Program-made: the position numbers and the translations under genes | Assembly (NCBI GenBank): GCA_030843315.1 | Contig: JAUUPT010000092.1 | Span: forward strand, 1 to 13,129 | Source of the DNA: Bacteroidaceae bacterium | GTDB lineage: Bacteria > Bacteroidota > Bacteroidia > Bacteroidales > Bacteroidaceae | DNA: 13,129 nt | Reading direction: 5' to 3' | Shown here: piece after piece, positions 1 through 7,784 of the stretch | Numbering within the stretch: the stretch's first letter is position 1 | How the letters are laid out: each line of letters opens with the position of its first letter | The notes under the pieces: model-generated | Told to the model about the DNA's origin: nothing | Databases searched by the model: none | What the model saw: only the letters and a program-made list of their open reading frames with translations

Positions 1-1
1 T

Positions 2-826
2 GCTAAGCTAAGTAGTGAAAGATTAACCATTGCTTTGATTGCCGGCGGAATATTTTTGCTACTTTTGTTACTCATTACTTATCTGTATATTCGTACTCTT
101 TCCATGAATCGCAAATTAGAAGAGGCGCATGAAGCAGTGCGAAAGATAAGTCAGGTAAAAGGCTCTTTTATCCAGCATATTACGCATGAAATTCGTACAC
201 CGTTGAATTCTATTGTCGGTTTTTCTACCTTGTTGGCAATGGAAAATTTGGAGGAGTCGGAGAAGAATGAATATGTTGCTCAGGTAGAGAGTAACAATGC
301 ATATTTGCTGGGATTGATGGAGAATATCCTTAATATTGCAGATATGGATTCGCAGGTATCGGATATGCCGCGTGAAGAAGTGGAAGTGGATGCCTGCTGC
401 GATGAATGTATCGAAGCTCTTCGCTCTGAGTTGAGGCCGGGAGTCGAATTGAAATGTCTGCCTTCTTCGGGAATATCTACTTTCTATGCCGTTCGCTCGT
501 GGCTGAATATTGTATTGACGGCTTTGCTGAATAATGCAGTGAAGTTTACTGAGAAAGGGCATATCCATATCTCTTATGCTGAAGATAGATCCCGCCACGT
601 ATTACGTTTCATGGTAGAAGATACCGGTATCGGTATAAAACCGGATGAGGCGGAGCGCATCTTTGAGCGTTTTTATAAAGTGGACACGTTTACCAAGGGT
701 ACCGGATTGGGACTTGCTGTTGCCCGCGAAATAATGGAAATGGTAGGCGGCCGGATTTATTTGGATGATACCTTTCAGGAGGGTTGTCGCTTTGTTGTGG
801 AGTGGCCGATGAGAGATAAACCTTGA
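2..826 (+). CDS. Sensor histidine kinase, C-terminal part (5' end outside window)
   Basis: The frame is open to the window edge, so the N-terminal sensor region is missing and 274 residues are visible. The TTG at 35 is an internal Leu codon, not a real start. In order there are: a hydrophobic membrane segment (about 29-90); a short coiled linker; a HisKA domain with the phosphoacceptor box HEIRTPLN (His codon at 185-187); and a HATPase domain with the N-box LLNNAVKFT, G1 box DTGIG and G2 box GTGLGL. All catalytic boxes are intact. The protein stops soon after the ATPase domain, with no receiver or AraC domain, so it is a classical kinase that must pass phosphate to a separate regulator not seen here. 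Family knowledge: Bacteroides kinases of this shape often carry periplasmic TPR-like repeats upstream; that part is not visible. The next gene starts 36 bases downstream on the same strand, suggesting co-transcription. The signal is unknown. Confidence 0.93.
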   Translation, partial: AKLSSERLTIALIAGGIFLLLLLLITYLYIRTLSMNRKLEEAHEAVRKISQVKGSFIQHITHEIRTPLNSIVGFSTLLAMENLEESEKNEYVAQVESNNAYLLGLMENILNIADMDSQVSDMPREEVEVDACCDECIEALRSELRPGVELKCLPSSGISTFYAVRSWLNIVLTALLNNAVKFTEKGHIHISYAEDRSRHVLRFMVEDTGIGIKPDEAERIFERFYKVDTFTKGTGLGLAVAREIMEMVGGRIYLDDTFQEGCRFVVEWPMRDKP

Positions 827-862
827 TTATATATAACTTAGAATAAAAGCTATAACTAGAAA

Positions 863-2374
863 ATGAGAGTAAAATCCCTTTTATGTGCATTCTTCTTGCT
901 ATTGTTGGCGGGAGGAATGTTTGCGCAGATGCAGACAGGGTCTGCACATCCCAAACGTGAATTTCGTGCAGCGTGGATACAGTCGGTAAACGGACAATTC
1001 CGTGGAGTTCCGACGGAGAAGTTGAAACAAAATCTGATAAGCCAGTTGAATTCTTTGCAAGAAGCGGGAATCAATGCCATTATCTTCCAAGTACGTCCCG
1101 AAGCCGATGCATTGTATGCTTCCCAACTGGAGCCGTGGAGCCGTTTTCTTACCGGAGTACAGGGCAAGGCGCCGGAACCGTATTGGGATCCGATGCAGTT
1201 TATGATTGAAGAGTGCCACAAGCGGGGGATGGAGTTTCACGCGTGGATTAACCCGTATCGTGTAAAGACTACCCTGAAGAGCGAATTGGCTCCCAATCAT
1301 GTGTATAATATCCATCCGGAATGGTTCGTTACTTATGGTGACCAGTTGTTTTTTGATCCGGCATTGCCCGAAAGCCGCCGGCACATCTGCATGGTGATAA
1401 GCGATATTGTTGCCAACTATGATGTAGATGCCATCCATATGGACGATTATTTCTATCCTTATCCTATTAAGGGAAAAGATTTCCCCGATGATGCCAGCTT
1501 TGCCCGTTATGGCGGAGGTTTCAGCAATAAGGCGGATTGGCGTCGGAGCAATGTCAATGTCTTAATCAAGAAGATACACGAGACGGTGCGTGAGATAAAG
1601 CCCTGGGTGAAGTTCGGTGTTTCTCCGTTCGGCATTTACCGTAACGAAAGCAGCGACCCGCTTGGCAGTAAGACCAAAGGTTTGCAGAATTATGACGACC
1701 TCTATGCAGATGTCCTGCTGTGGGCGCGCGAAGGCTGGATTGACTATAACATTCCTCAAATTTATTGGCAGATAGGGCATCCGGTGGCCGACTATGAAAC
1801 ATTGGTACGGTGGTGGGCAAAGAACACAGGAAACCGTCCTTTGTTTATCGGTCAGTCTGTGATGAATACGGTGCAGAATGCCGATCCGAAGAATCCGTCA
1901 ATGAACCAGCTTCCCCGCAAGATGGCTTTGCAGCGGGCTTACCAGACTATTGGAGGTAGCTGCCAGTGGCCGGCAAGTGCCGTAGTAGAGAATGCAGGCA
2001 ACTATCGGGATGCCTTGATTGCCGAATATCATAAATACCCTGCGTTACCTCCTGTTTTCGACTTTATGGACAACGAAGCACCGGACAAGGTGCGCAAGGT
2101 AAAACCGGTGTGGACAGCCGACGGATATATCCTCTTTTGGACTGCCCCGAAGTATAAGGAGGAGATGAATCGTGCCGTGCAATATGTGGTCTATCGCTTT
2201 GGTGCGAATGAAAAGGTGAACATAGATGATCCTTCGCATATTGTAGCCATCACGCGTGATAACTTCTATAAACTGCCTTATGAGAATGGAAAAAAGAAGT
2301 ACCGCTATGTAGTGACGGCGCTCGACCGGCTGCATAACGAGTCCAGGTCGGTGGAAAAGAAAGTCAAATTATAG
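863..2374 (+). CDS. Secreted GHL10 (UPF0748/DUF187) glycoside-hydrolase-like protein, YddW/DigH-related
   Basis: The product has 503 residues. Residues 1-21 form a type I signal peptide (basic start, Leu-rich core, ending MFA-Q) with no lipobox Cys, so export to the periplasm or outside is expected. Residues about 33-395 match the GHL10 TIM-barrel family: REFRAAWIQSV (33-42), FQVRPEADALY (75-85), HAWINPYR (126-133), DAIHMDDYFYPYP (189-201), VSPFGIYR (253-260) and IPQIYWQIGH (297-306). The paired acids Asp194-Asp195 lie at the expected barrel active site. Residues about 413-503 look like a fibronectin-III-like beta domain. Family knowledge: E. coli YddW/DigH acts on peptidoglycan glycan strands stripped of peptides. 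A similar role here is inference, and another glycan substrate is possible. It follows the histidine kinase gene by 36 bases and probably shares its transcript. The ATG at 863 is supported by the signal peptide that starts there and by A-rich sequence just upstream. Confidence 0.9.
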   Translation: MRVKSLLCAFFLLLLAGGMFAQMQTGSAHPKREFRAAWIQSVNGQFRGVPTEKLKQNLISQLNSLQEAGINAIIFQVRPEADALYASQLEPWSRFLTGVQGKAPEPYWDPMQFMIEECHKRGMEFHAWINPYRVKTTLKSELAPNHVYNIHPEWFVTYGDQLFFDPALPESRRHICMVISDIVANYDVDAIHMDDYFYPYPIKGKDFPDDASFARYGGGFSNKADWRRSNVNVLIKKIHETVREIKPWVKFGVSPFGIYRNESSDPLGSKTKGLQNYDDLYADVLLWAREGWIDYNIPQIYWQIGHPVADYETLVRWWAKNTGNRPLFIGQSVMNTVQNADPKNPSMNQLPRKMALQRAYQTIGGSCQWPASAVVENAGNYRDALIAEYHKYPALPPVFDFMDNEAPDKVRKVKPVWTADGYILFWTAPKYKEEMNRAVQYVVYRFGANEKVNIDDPSHIVAITRDNFYKLPYENGKKKYRYVVTALDRLHNESRSVEKKVKL

Positions 2375-2396
2375 CAAAACACTTGCTTTAATATAA

Positions 2397-2431
2397 AATA
2401 TCCCCGGAAGATAATTTACTCCGGGGATATT
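2397..2431. terminator. Bidirectional intrinsic terminator between convergent genes
   Basis: A perfect 12-bp inverted repeat (AATATCCCCGGA at 2397-2408 with its complement at 2420-2431) encloses an 11-base loop. T-rich sequence follows on the plus strand, and the minus-strand reading also runs into T/A-rich sequence. It lies 22 bases after the stop of the GHL10 gene and 2 bases beyond the stop of the convergent CHR gene, so it can serve both transcripts. Confidence 0.85.
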
Positions 2432-2433
2432 CT

Positions 2434-2982
2434 TTAATATAGTATCAGCCCTGCAATACCGCAAGCTATAATCATTAATATCGGATTAGCCTTATACTTT
2501 TTAGTTCCGACAAAGGCAACTAAAAAGATAATGCAACTGATGACGAAAGAATACATATCTTCTTTGGGAGAACTGAAGTTCTCTGAGTTCATCAGTACCA
2601 ATGCTGCGGAAGCCAGTAAGCCCACTACTGCCGGGCGGAGTCCGCTGAATACGGCTTCTACGGAAGGATGTTTCTGATACTTTAGAAAGAATTTACTGAT
2701 GGTCAGCATCAGGATGAAAGAGGGAAGTACTACGGCAAAGGTAGCGACGACAGATCCCCAAACACTGCCCGTAGCCGTAAACCCTACATAAGTTGCCGAG
2801 TTGATACCGATAGGTCCGGGCGTCATTTGACTGACAGCAACAATATCGGTAAATTCTTGTGGACTGAGCCAGCCATAGCGGGTGACTACTTCGCCTTGTA
2901 TCATGGACAGCATGGCATATCCGCCGCCAAAACCGAAAAGGCCGATTTTAAAGAATGTATAGAATAACTGTAAATAAAGCAT
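2434..2982 (-). CDS. Chromate-transporter-family (CHR) half-size membrane protein, second of pair
   Basis: The product has 182 residues, the size of a single CHR domain (about half of a classical ChrA). The N-terminus has the family motif FKIGLFGFGGGYAML (residues about 12-26), followed by VSQMTPGPIGINSATYVG with the conserved PGP, and GLRPAVVGLLAS near residue 115. Several hydrophobic segments point to an inner-membrane protein. Family knowledge: short CHR proteins usually occur as adjacent pairs that work together, and some long ChrA proteins export chromate. The natural substrate in an anaerobic gut bacterium is not known, so 'chromate' is only a family name here. The gene starts 16 bases after the stop of its partner and ends at the terminator hairpin. 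It is therefore the last gene of the unit that begins with the hybrid regulator. Confidence 0.92.
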   Translation of the reverse strand: MLYLQLFYTFFKIGLFGFGGGYAMLSMIQGEVVTRYGWLSPQEFTDIVAVSQMTPGPIGINSATYVGFTATGSVWGSVVATFAVVLPSFILMLTISKFFLKYQKHPSVEAVFSGLRPAVVGLLASAALVLMNSENFSSPKEDMYSFVISCIIFLVAFVGTKKYKANPILMIIACGIAGLILY

Positions 2983-3005
2983 GATTAGTTATTAGTGATT
3001 AGTTA
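2983..3005 (-). repeat. CTAAT-type short tandem repeat in the CHR-CHR junction
   Basis: Read on the minus strand, the end of the first CHR gene and the 16-base gap to the second carry three near-copies of a 7-base unit (CTAATCA, CTAATAA, CTAATCA) directly before the ATG of the downstream gene. The sequence is A/T-rich and contains no Shine-Dalgarno motif. It may act as an A-rich initiation region, or be a simple expansion without function. Confidence 0.5.
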
Positions 3006-3550
3006 TTGGTTGCTTTGGTCCTCTTAATTCTGCCGTATACATAGCCTCCTACGCCTGCTGCGATGATAATCCATATAGGGGAGAAGCCCAGTAGCCAGAT
3101 GAGTAAGGCTGAAACAACCGGTATCCATATATTATACAGGTTTACTTTGGCCGATTTTGCCATACTGAATGTGGGAGCTGCAATCAAGGCAACTACCGCC
3201 GGACGGATGCCTTTGAATATCCGTTCTACGATTGTATTGTCTTTGAAATTGTGAAAGAACAGCGCGATGGCAAGGATAATAATGAATGAAGGCAGTATGG
3301 TGCCTAAAGCAGTGGTAATGCTTCCGCGTATTCCCCGCAATCTGTATCCTATAAAGATGGCTATATTGACGGCAAGGATGCCCGGGGCCGATTGCGATAT
3401 GGCCAGCAAGTCGATGAAATCCTCTTTGGCTATCCATTTACGTTTGGTGACAATCTCGTTTTCTATCAGCGGCACCATGGCATAACCGCCGCCGATGGTG
3501 AAAGCCCCGATCTTAAAAAAGATGGAGAATGCTTCGAAATATATGTTCAT
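2999..3550 (-). CDS. Chromate-transporter-family (CHR) half-size membrane protein, first of pair
   Basis: The product has 183 residues and is a single CHR domain. It starts with the family signature FFKIGAFTIGGGYAMVPLIE (about residues 11-30), then ISQSAPGILAVNIAIFIGYR, where APG replaces the more usual PGP, and GIRPAVVALIAAP near residue 115. Several membrane segments follow, and the C-terminus is basic (GRIKRTKATNN). It is clearly paralogous to the next gene but diverged, as is usual for the two halves of paired short CHR transporters. Such pairs are thought to combine into one functional transporter. It begins 22 bases after the stop of the hybrid two-component regulator on the same strand, with no obvious promoter or terminator in between, so co-transcription with the regulator is likely. 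The substrate is unknown; an inorganic or organic anion is a reasonable guess. Confidence 0.92.
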   Translation of the reverse strand: MNIYFEAFSIFFKIGAFTIGGGYAMVPLIENEIVTKRKWIAKEDFIDLLAISQSAPGILAVNIAIFIGYRLRGIRGSITTALGTILPSFIIILAIALFFHNFKDNTIVERIFKGIRPAVVALIAAPTFSMAKSAKVNLYNIWIPVVSALLIWLLGFSPIWIIIAAGVGGYVYGRIKRTKATNN

Positions 3551-3566
3551 TGTTTAATATGTTATA

Positions 3567-3582
3567 ACTCTATCACTCTATC
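3567..3582. repeat. 8-bp tandem repeat across the regulator stop codon
   Basis: ACTCTATC occurs twice head to tail, and the stop codon of the hybrid regulator (3573-3575) lies inside it. It lies just upstream of the first CHR gene in the transcription direction. Gain or loss of one 8-base unit would alter the last residues of the regulator or the spacing to the next gene. Confidence 0.55.
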
Positions 3583-6500
3583 GCCTTATCACTTTTCTCC
3601 TCTCCCTTCTTGGCATACTGGCTGGGGCTCATATTGAAATGTTTCTTGAATACCTCGCGGAAGTATTTGGCATCACTAAAACCGGTCATTTCCGATATCT
3701 CGGTGACGGTAAACTTCTGCTCTTTCAACAACTGGGCGGCATGCTTCAGGCGGATCAACCGGATATAATCTGCCGGAGCCTGGTCGGTCAAAGCCTTTAT
3801 CTTATTATAGAAACTCGTCCGGCTCATGTTCAGCAGGTTGCAAAGCATATCTACGTTGAAGTTCGGATTATCCATATTATCCTCCACGTTCTTCTTCACG
3901 GTAGCAATGAACTTCCAGTCTAAGTCGGTAGAGCAGTTGATGCAATCTGTTTTCTCGGTATCGTCACTCAAATCCAGATTGGCATATTTGTGGCGGAGCA
4001 ATGCACGGTTGGTCAGAAAATTGGCTATGGTTGCCCGCAAGATGCCGATATTGAATGGTTTCACTACATATTCATCCGCTCCGCTCTGCAAGCCTTCAAT
4101 GATGTTCTTGTCTGTATTCAGGGCTGTGAGCAGGATGATGGGAATATGGGATGTCTCGATGTCGTTCTTCAGAATGTGGCATAGCTCGTCACCTCTCATC
4201 TCGGGCATCATAATGTCTGAAATGATAAGGTTGGGCAGATATTCCTTCACTATGTCGAGCGCTTCTTTTCCGTTGGAGCATACTTGTACATTATAATCTT
4301 CCAATAGCGTTCCGCGCAGATATTCTCTCAACTCGTCATTATCTTCTACAATTAGAATCTTCTGATGCTTGTCATCATCTTGGGACTGTCGCTGAGTTTT
4401 TGCATACGCATTGTTAAAGGTGGTAGGAATTACCTTAACAGGTACCCCGGAATTTGAATAAACAACTCTTTCGCTACTGGGCTTGGGACGCTGAATCGCT
4501 TTACGGTAATGCTTACTGCCTTTAGGGAAAGTGATTTTAATAGAAGATCCTTTTCCTTCCGTACTGCTGAAATTCAGTTTCCCTTTATGCAGATGGACGA
4601 GTTTCCATACTAACAACAGTCCGATTCCGCTGCCCGTAACCTTGGAATTGATAGCATTACTACCACGGAAGTGCATCTTGAACAGCTTCTTTTGTTCGGA
4701 TGCAGGAATTCCGATGTCGGTGTCTTTCACCTCTATGCTCCAGTTATCATTGGTTTCGGATGCGAAGATGTGTACACTTCCGTTTTCGGGAGTATATTTC
4801 AATGCATTGGATATAATGTTTTTCAGGATAGAATCCATCTTATCCTTATCCAGCCATATGTTCAGATAGCGGAAGTTACTTTCGTACATCAGGTTTATGT
4901 GCTTGATATCTGCGTATGAGCGGAATGCTTCAATGATTTCTTCCAGATAGGTATTGAGCTCATATTCGGATACATATAAAGTACCGGAATAAGTATCAGC
5001 ACGCTCAAAGTTGATAAGGTTCGTAGTCAGGCGCAACAATGCATTTACGTTTCTCAATGCTGTATTGATATTGTCGTGCCCGTTTTCACTTAACTTTTCA
5101 CGGTCGATAAGTTCTTCCAGCGGTGCCTTGATAAGTGTTAGCGGTGTACGTATATCATGGGCTGTATTGACGAAGAAACGGATTTTCTCATTCGATTCTT
5201 TTCGCTGTTTCCTCATTACTATGATGCGCATGGCAATGCTTACAATGGATATGAAGAGGATGGCATAGAGTATTAACGCCCAGAAACTGAGCCAGAAAGG
5301 CTGTTCTATGATAATTTTCATGCTACGCTCCTCCAGAATGACACGGCGGTCTTCATTGGAGATGGCACGTACACGTAGCGTGTACTCGCCCGGACTCAGA
5401 TTGGTGAAGCGGATGATATTTTCTGCTCCTGCACGACTCCATCCGTCGTAGAAGCCTTCCAGTTTCCAGGAATATAGCATCAGCGACGGATAATCGTAAT
5501 TGATGGAAGACACTTGCATCGAAAATATATTTTGGTTGTACTTCAACCGTAAGGTTTTGGTGTCATCAATTTCCATAATCAGAGGAGAACCTTCGTCTTT
5601 CGGATATACTGTCTGATAGAATACCCGCAAATCGCTGAATATCATTTTGAACTTATAATTGCGGGGCAACTTCATGTTCTTGTCAAACTCTACGGCACCG
5701 TCTGTGCTACCGAAAACGAGGTTGCCGTTCTTTCTCAGTGTGCCTGAAGTCGCATTGAAGTGGTCTGTTTGCAGTCCTTGCTCTTTGGTCCAGTTATGGA
5801 AAGTTTCTTCGACGGGGTTGAAAGAGGATAAGCCATATTCTGTGCTCAAGAAAATCTCTTGCTGCCCGTCACTCAAAATCGTATAGATGTTATTGGATAT
5901 CAGAGCGCAGTTGTCCTTATGATAGTGTTTGAATGTATTCTTCGCAGCATCATATATCAATAAGCCGGCATTGTTGGTGCCGATATACAGCAATCCATCA
6001 GGAGTTTGATGTAAGGAGTAGATGTAGTAGGATTCAACCGGCATTTGGATGTATTTATACTTCCCGGTTTCTTTTTCCAATAAATACAGTCCCGTGGCAG
6101 TACCTATCCACATATGCTTGGCATCCTTCTCTATGATAACGGTGATGCCGCTTAAACCGGGAATATGCCGTATGTTTTCCTTTGAATAATCTATCTCTTT
6201 CAGGTTATAATATCCTCCCGACCAGATGTTTCCGGCAGAGTCTTTTACGATGGAACGGATGTATTTGTCCGGACGAATATTTAGGTCATTGAATAAGGAA
6301 GGAGTGAAAAACTCAACGGATAATTGCTTCTTGTTAATCTGAAAAATACCGGAACTGTAGCCTCCCGCCCAGATAATACCGGGAACTACTTCGCACAATG
6401 ACATGAAAATATGGTTCTTGTTGTGGTGCTCAGGATTGAATACGCTGAGGAAAGAATGCCATTGTTTTGTTTTGCTGTTATACAAGCTGATACCGTTGTT

Positions 6501-7607
6501 GGTGGCATACCATAAGTCCCCCTCCGTATCTTCGATGATGGCATTTACTTGGTCGTTGATAAGGGATTGTTTGTTGCCGATGGAATGTTTTATCCATTGG
6601 TAGTCAGTGTAAAGGTTATTGCGTATGGTCACACCGATAGGATAGTTTGCCATCCAGATACGGTCTTCATCATCGATGTAGATGTCATTTATGGTATTGC
6701 CGTTCATGGCGTTATACCGGTTATAGTCGGCAGTGATGTAGGGAACAGATTCGTAGGTATCCGTATTTATTTTATAGACTCCGGCACCGTCGGTGGCTAT
6801 AAGTATCTCGTTGTCATTGAAGGCGCGGATACGGTTGATGCTGATATCAAACAAGCCGGATTGCAATGGTTTAATTTTATGCGTATTCAGGTCGTAAACA
6901 AACACTCCACGTTGAAAAGTACCGATAAAGACTTTGTTGGAAGGCTTATGGTAGAATAATACGTTGATTTGTATTCTCAGCGTATCCAGTTGGGCACAAG
7001 GGCTGAGAGTCAGTACTTTGTTTTCCAGTTCGGCATAGTGTATGCCAACATCTGTTCCGATAAAATAGTGGGTGGAATCTATCTGTTGAATATCTGTAAT
7101 CCTTTCTCCAATCTTGTTTTCAATAAGTGTAACTTGCTCGGTATTGCTGTCGTATAGATATAAGGCATCCTCATTGCAAAGCCAAATCACACTGTTGTCA
7201 TCAACAAAACCATAACTGATGGGAGTGGCGCGATCTTTTATTTCGCTTTCGGGCAGTTTGTATGCCAACTGAAAACAATCGTGCTTGGTGTCATAACGGA
7301 ATACGCGCCCTTTTTTGCCGATTTCCCATAATGTGCCTTTAGAATCTACGTAGAGCCAGTTCAGATTCATCATGGAGTTTATTTCTTCGTCTCCATCTAT
7401 CAATTTGTATTGTTTGAAGTCCTTTCCGTTGTACCGGTCAATGCCGTCGTGGGTAAGGAACCACATATAGCCTTTCGGATCTTTTTGAATAGCATATACC
7501 CGCCTATTGCTCAATCCATCTTCAACACCGATATATTTGTACGTTTGTGCAATACATATAATGGGCAATATCAGCAAGGATATGAAAAACAAGAAACTTT
7601 TTTTCAT
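3573..7607 (-). CDS. Hybrid two-component system regulator (beta-propeller sensor, kinase, receiver, AraC)
   Basis: The chosen start at 7607 gives MKKSFLFFIS, a clean signal peptide ending at IA-QTY (residue 20), and 1344 residues. A longer reading from 7724 would run through the promoter and an upstream hairpin. Residues about 21-640 hold many Reg_prop-type repeats (for example GYMWFLTHDGIDRYNG, GDLWYATNNGISLYN, HMWIGTATGLYLLEK), forming a periplasmic two-propeller sensor. A Y_Y_Y domain follows (about 690-765), then a membrane helix (about 772-798). The HisKA box has His817 and the HATPase N-box has Asn934. The receiver has acid pocket Asp1089, phosphoacceptor Asp1131, Thr1161 and Lys1183, and an AraC-type HTH fills about 1240-1334. 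Family members sense glycan fragments and activate polysaccharide utilisation genes. No SusC/SusD or glycosidase genes lie beside it; two CHR transporter genes follow 22 bases downstream. The G1 box reads DTDIGI, with Asp964 where Gly is expected. Confidence 0.95.
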   Translation of the reverse strand: MKKSFLFFISLLILPIICIAQTYKYIGVEDGLSNRRVYAIQKDPKGYMWFLTHDGIDRYNGKDFKQYKLIDGDEEINSMMNLNWLYVDSKGTLWEIGKKGRVFRYDTKHDCFQLAYKLPESEIKDRATPISYGFVDDNSVIWLCNEDALYLYDSNTEQVTLIENKIGERITDIQQIDSTHYFIGTDVGIHYAELENKVLTLSPCAQLDTLRIQINVLFYHKPSNKVFIGTFQRGVFVYDLNTHKIKPLQSGLFDISINRIRAFNDNEILIATDGAGVYKINTDTYESVPYITADYNRYNAMNGNTINDIYIDDEDRIWMANYPIGVTIRNNLYTDYQWIKHSIGNKQSLINDQVNAIIEDTEGDLWYATNNGISLYNSKTKQWHSFLSVFNPEHHNKNHIFMSLCEVVPGIIWAGGYSSGIFQINKKQLSVEFFTPSLFNDLNIRPDKYIRSIVKDSAGNIWSGGYYNLKEIDYSKENIRHIPGLSGITVIIEKDAKHMWIGTATGLYLLEKETGKYKYIQMPVESYYIYSLHQTPDGLLYIGTNNAGLLIYDAAKNTFKHYHKDNCALISNNIYTILSDGQQEIFLSTEYGLSSFNPVEETFHNWTKEQGLQTDHFNATSGTLRKNGNLVFGSTDGAVEFDKNMKLPRNYKFKMIFSDLRVFYQTVYPKDEGSPLIMEIDDTKTLRLKYNQNIFSMQVSSINYDYPSLMLYSWKLEGFYDGWSRAGAENIIRFTNLSPGEYTLRVRAISNEDRRVILEERSMKIIIEQPFWLSFWALILYAILFISIVSIAMRIIVMRKQRKESNEKIRFFVNTAHDIRTPLTLIKAPLEELIDREKLSENGHDNINTALRNVNALLRLTTNLINFERADTYSGTLYVSEYELNTYLEEIIEAFRSYADIKHINLMYESNFRYLNIWLDKDKMDSILKNIISNALKYTPENGSVHIFASETNDNWSIEVKDTDIGIPASEQKKLFKMHFRGSNAINSKVTGSGIGLLLVWKLVHLHKGKLNFSSTEGKGSSIKITFPKGSKHYRKAIQRPKPSSERVVYSNSGVPVKVIPTTFNNAYAKTQRQSQDDDKHQKILIVEDNDELREYLRGTLLEDYNVQVCSNGKEALDIVKEYLPNLIISDIMMPEMRGDELCHILKNDIETSHIPIILLTALNTDKNIIEGLQSGADEYVVKPFNIGILRATIANFLTNRALLRHKYANLDLSDDTEKTDCINCSTDLDWKFIATVKKNVEDNMDNPNFNVDMLCNLLNMSRTSFYNKIKALTDQAPADYIRLIRLKHAAQLLKEQKFTVTEISEMTGFSDAKYFREVFKKHFNMSPSQYAKKGEEKSDKAIE

Positions 7608-7667
7608 AACGGTCGTACAGGTTTTGAATGTTGTTACCAAAAATGAGGGGAAGTGGTAAAATAAATA

Positions 7668-7699
7668 CAAAAGTAATGCTTTTGTTTGAGAAAAGCAAA
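7668..7699 (-). promoter_or_regulatory. Bacteroidota-type promoter for the hybrid regulator unit
   Basis: On the minus strand a -33 element TTTG (7699-7696) and a -7 element TACTTTTG (7675-7668, matching TAnnTTTG) are separated by 20 bases, the usual Bacteroides spacing. Transcription would start near 7660 and leave a leader of about 50 bases before the ATG at 7607. This is one reason to prefer that start over the one at 7724. Confidence 0.7.
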
Positions 7700-7723
7700 A
7701 AAGAATCCGAAGAATGGAAAACA

Positions 7724-7759
7724 AACAAGCGCCGGTTTATAGATAAACCAGCGCTTGTT
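7724..7759 (-). terminator. Probable purL terminator hairpin
   Basis: An inverted repeat pairs 7724-7732 with 7751-7759 (9 bp). After one C/A mismatch it continues with 7734-7739 against 7744-7749 (6 bp) around a 4-base loop. Read on the minus strand it lies 25 bases after the purL stop and is followed by the T-rich stretch GTTTGTTTTCC. It separates purL from the promoter of the next gene. Confidence 0.75.
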
Positions 7760-7784
7760 GCATTCCTGTTAAGGAGAAAAATGC

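Noticed and set aside
35..37. TTG as start of the first histidine kinase
   Set aside because: The reading frame is open to the window edge and the membrane segment begins before this codon; it is an internal Leu codon.
2434..3550. A single ChrA gene split by a frameshift or stop
   Set aside because: Each half has its own start, complete CHR signature and stop, with a short gap. This is the known arrangement of paired short CHR genes, not a broken long one.
7608..7724. N-terminal extension of the hybrid regulator (39 residues from an ATG at 7724)
   Set aside because: The extension covers the predicted promoter and abuts the purL terminator, and it would bury the clear signal peptide that begins at 7607.
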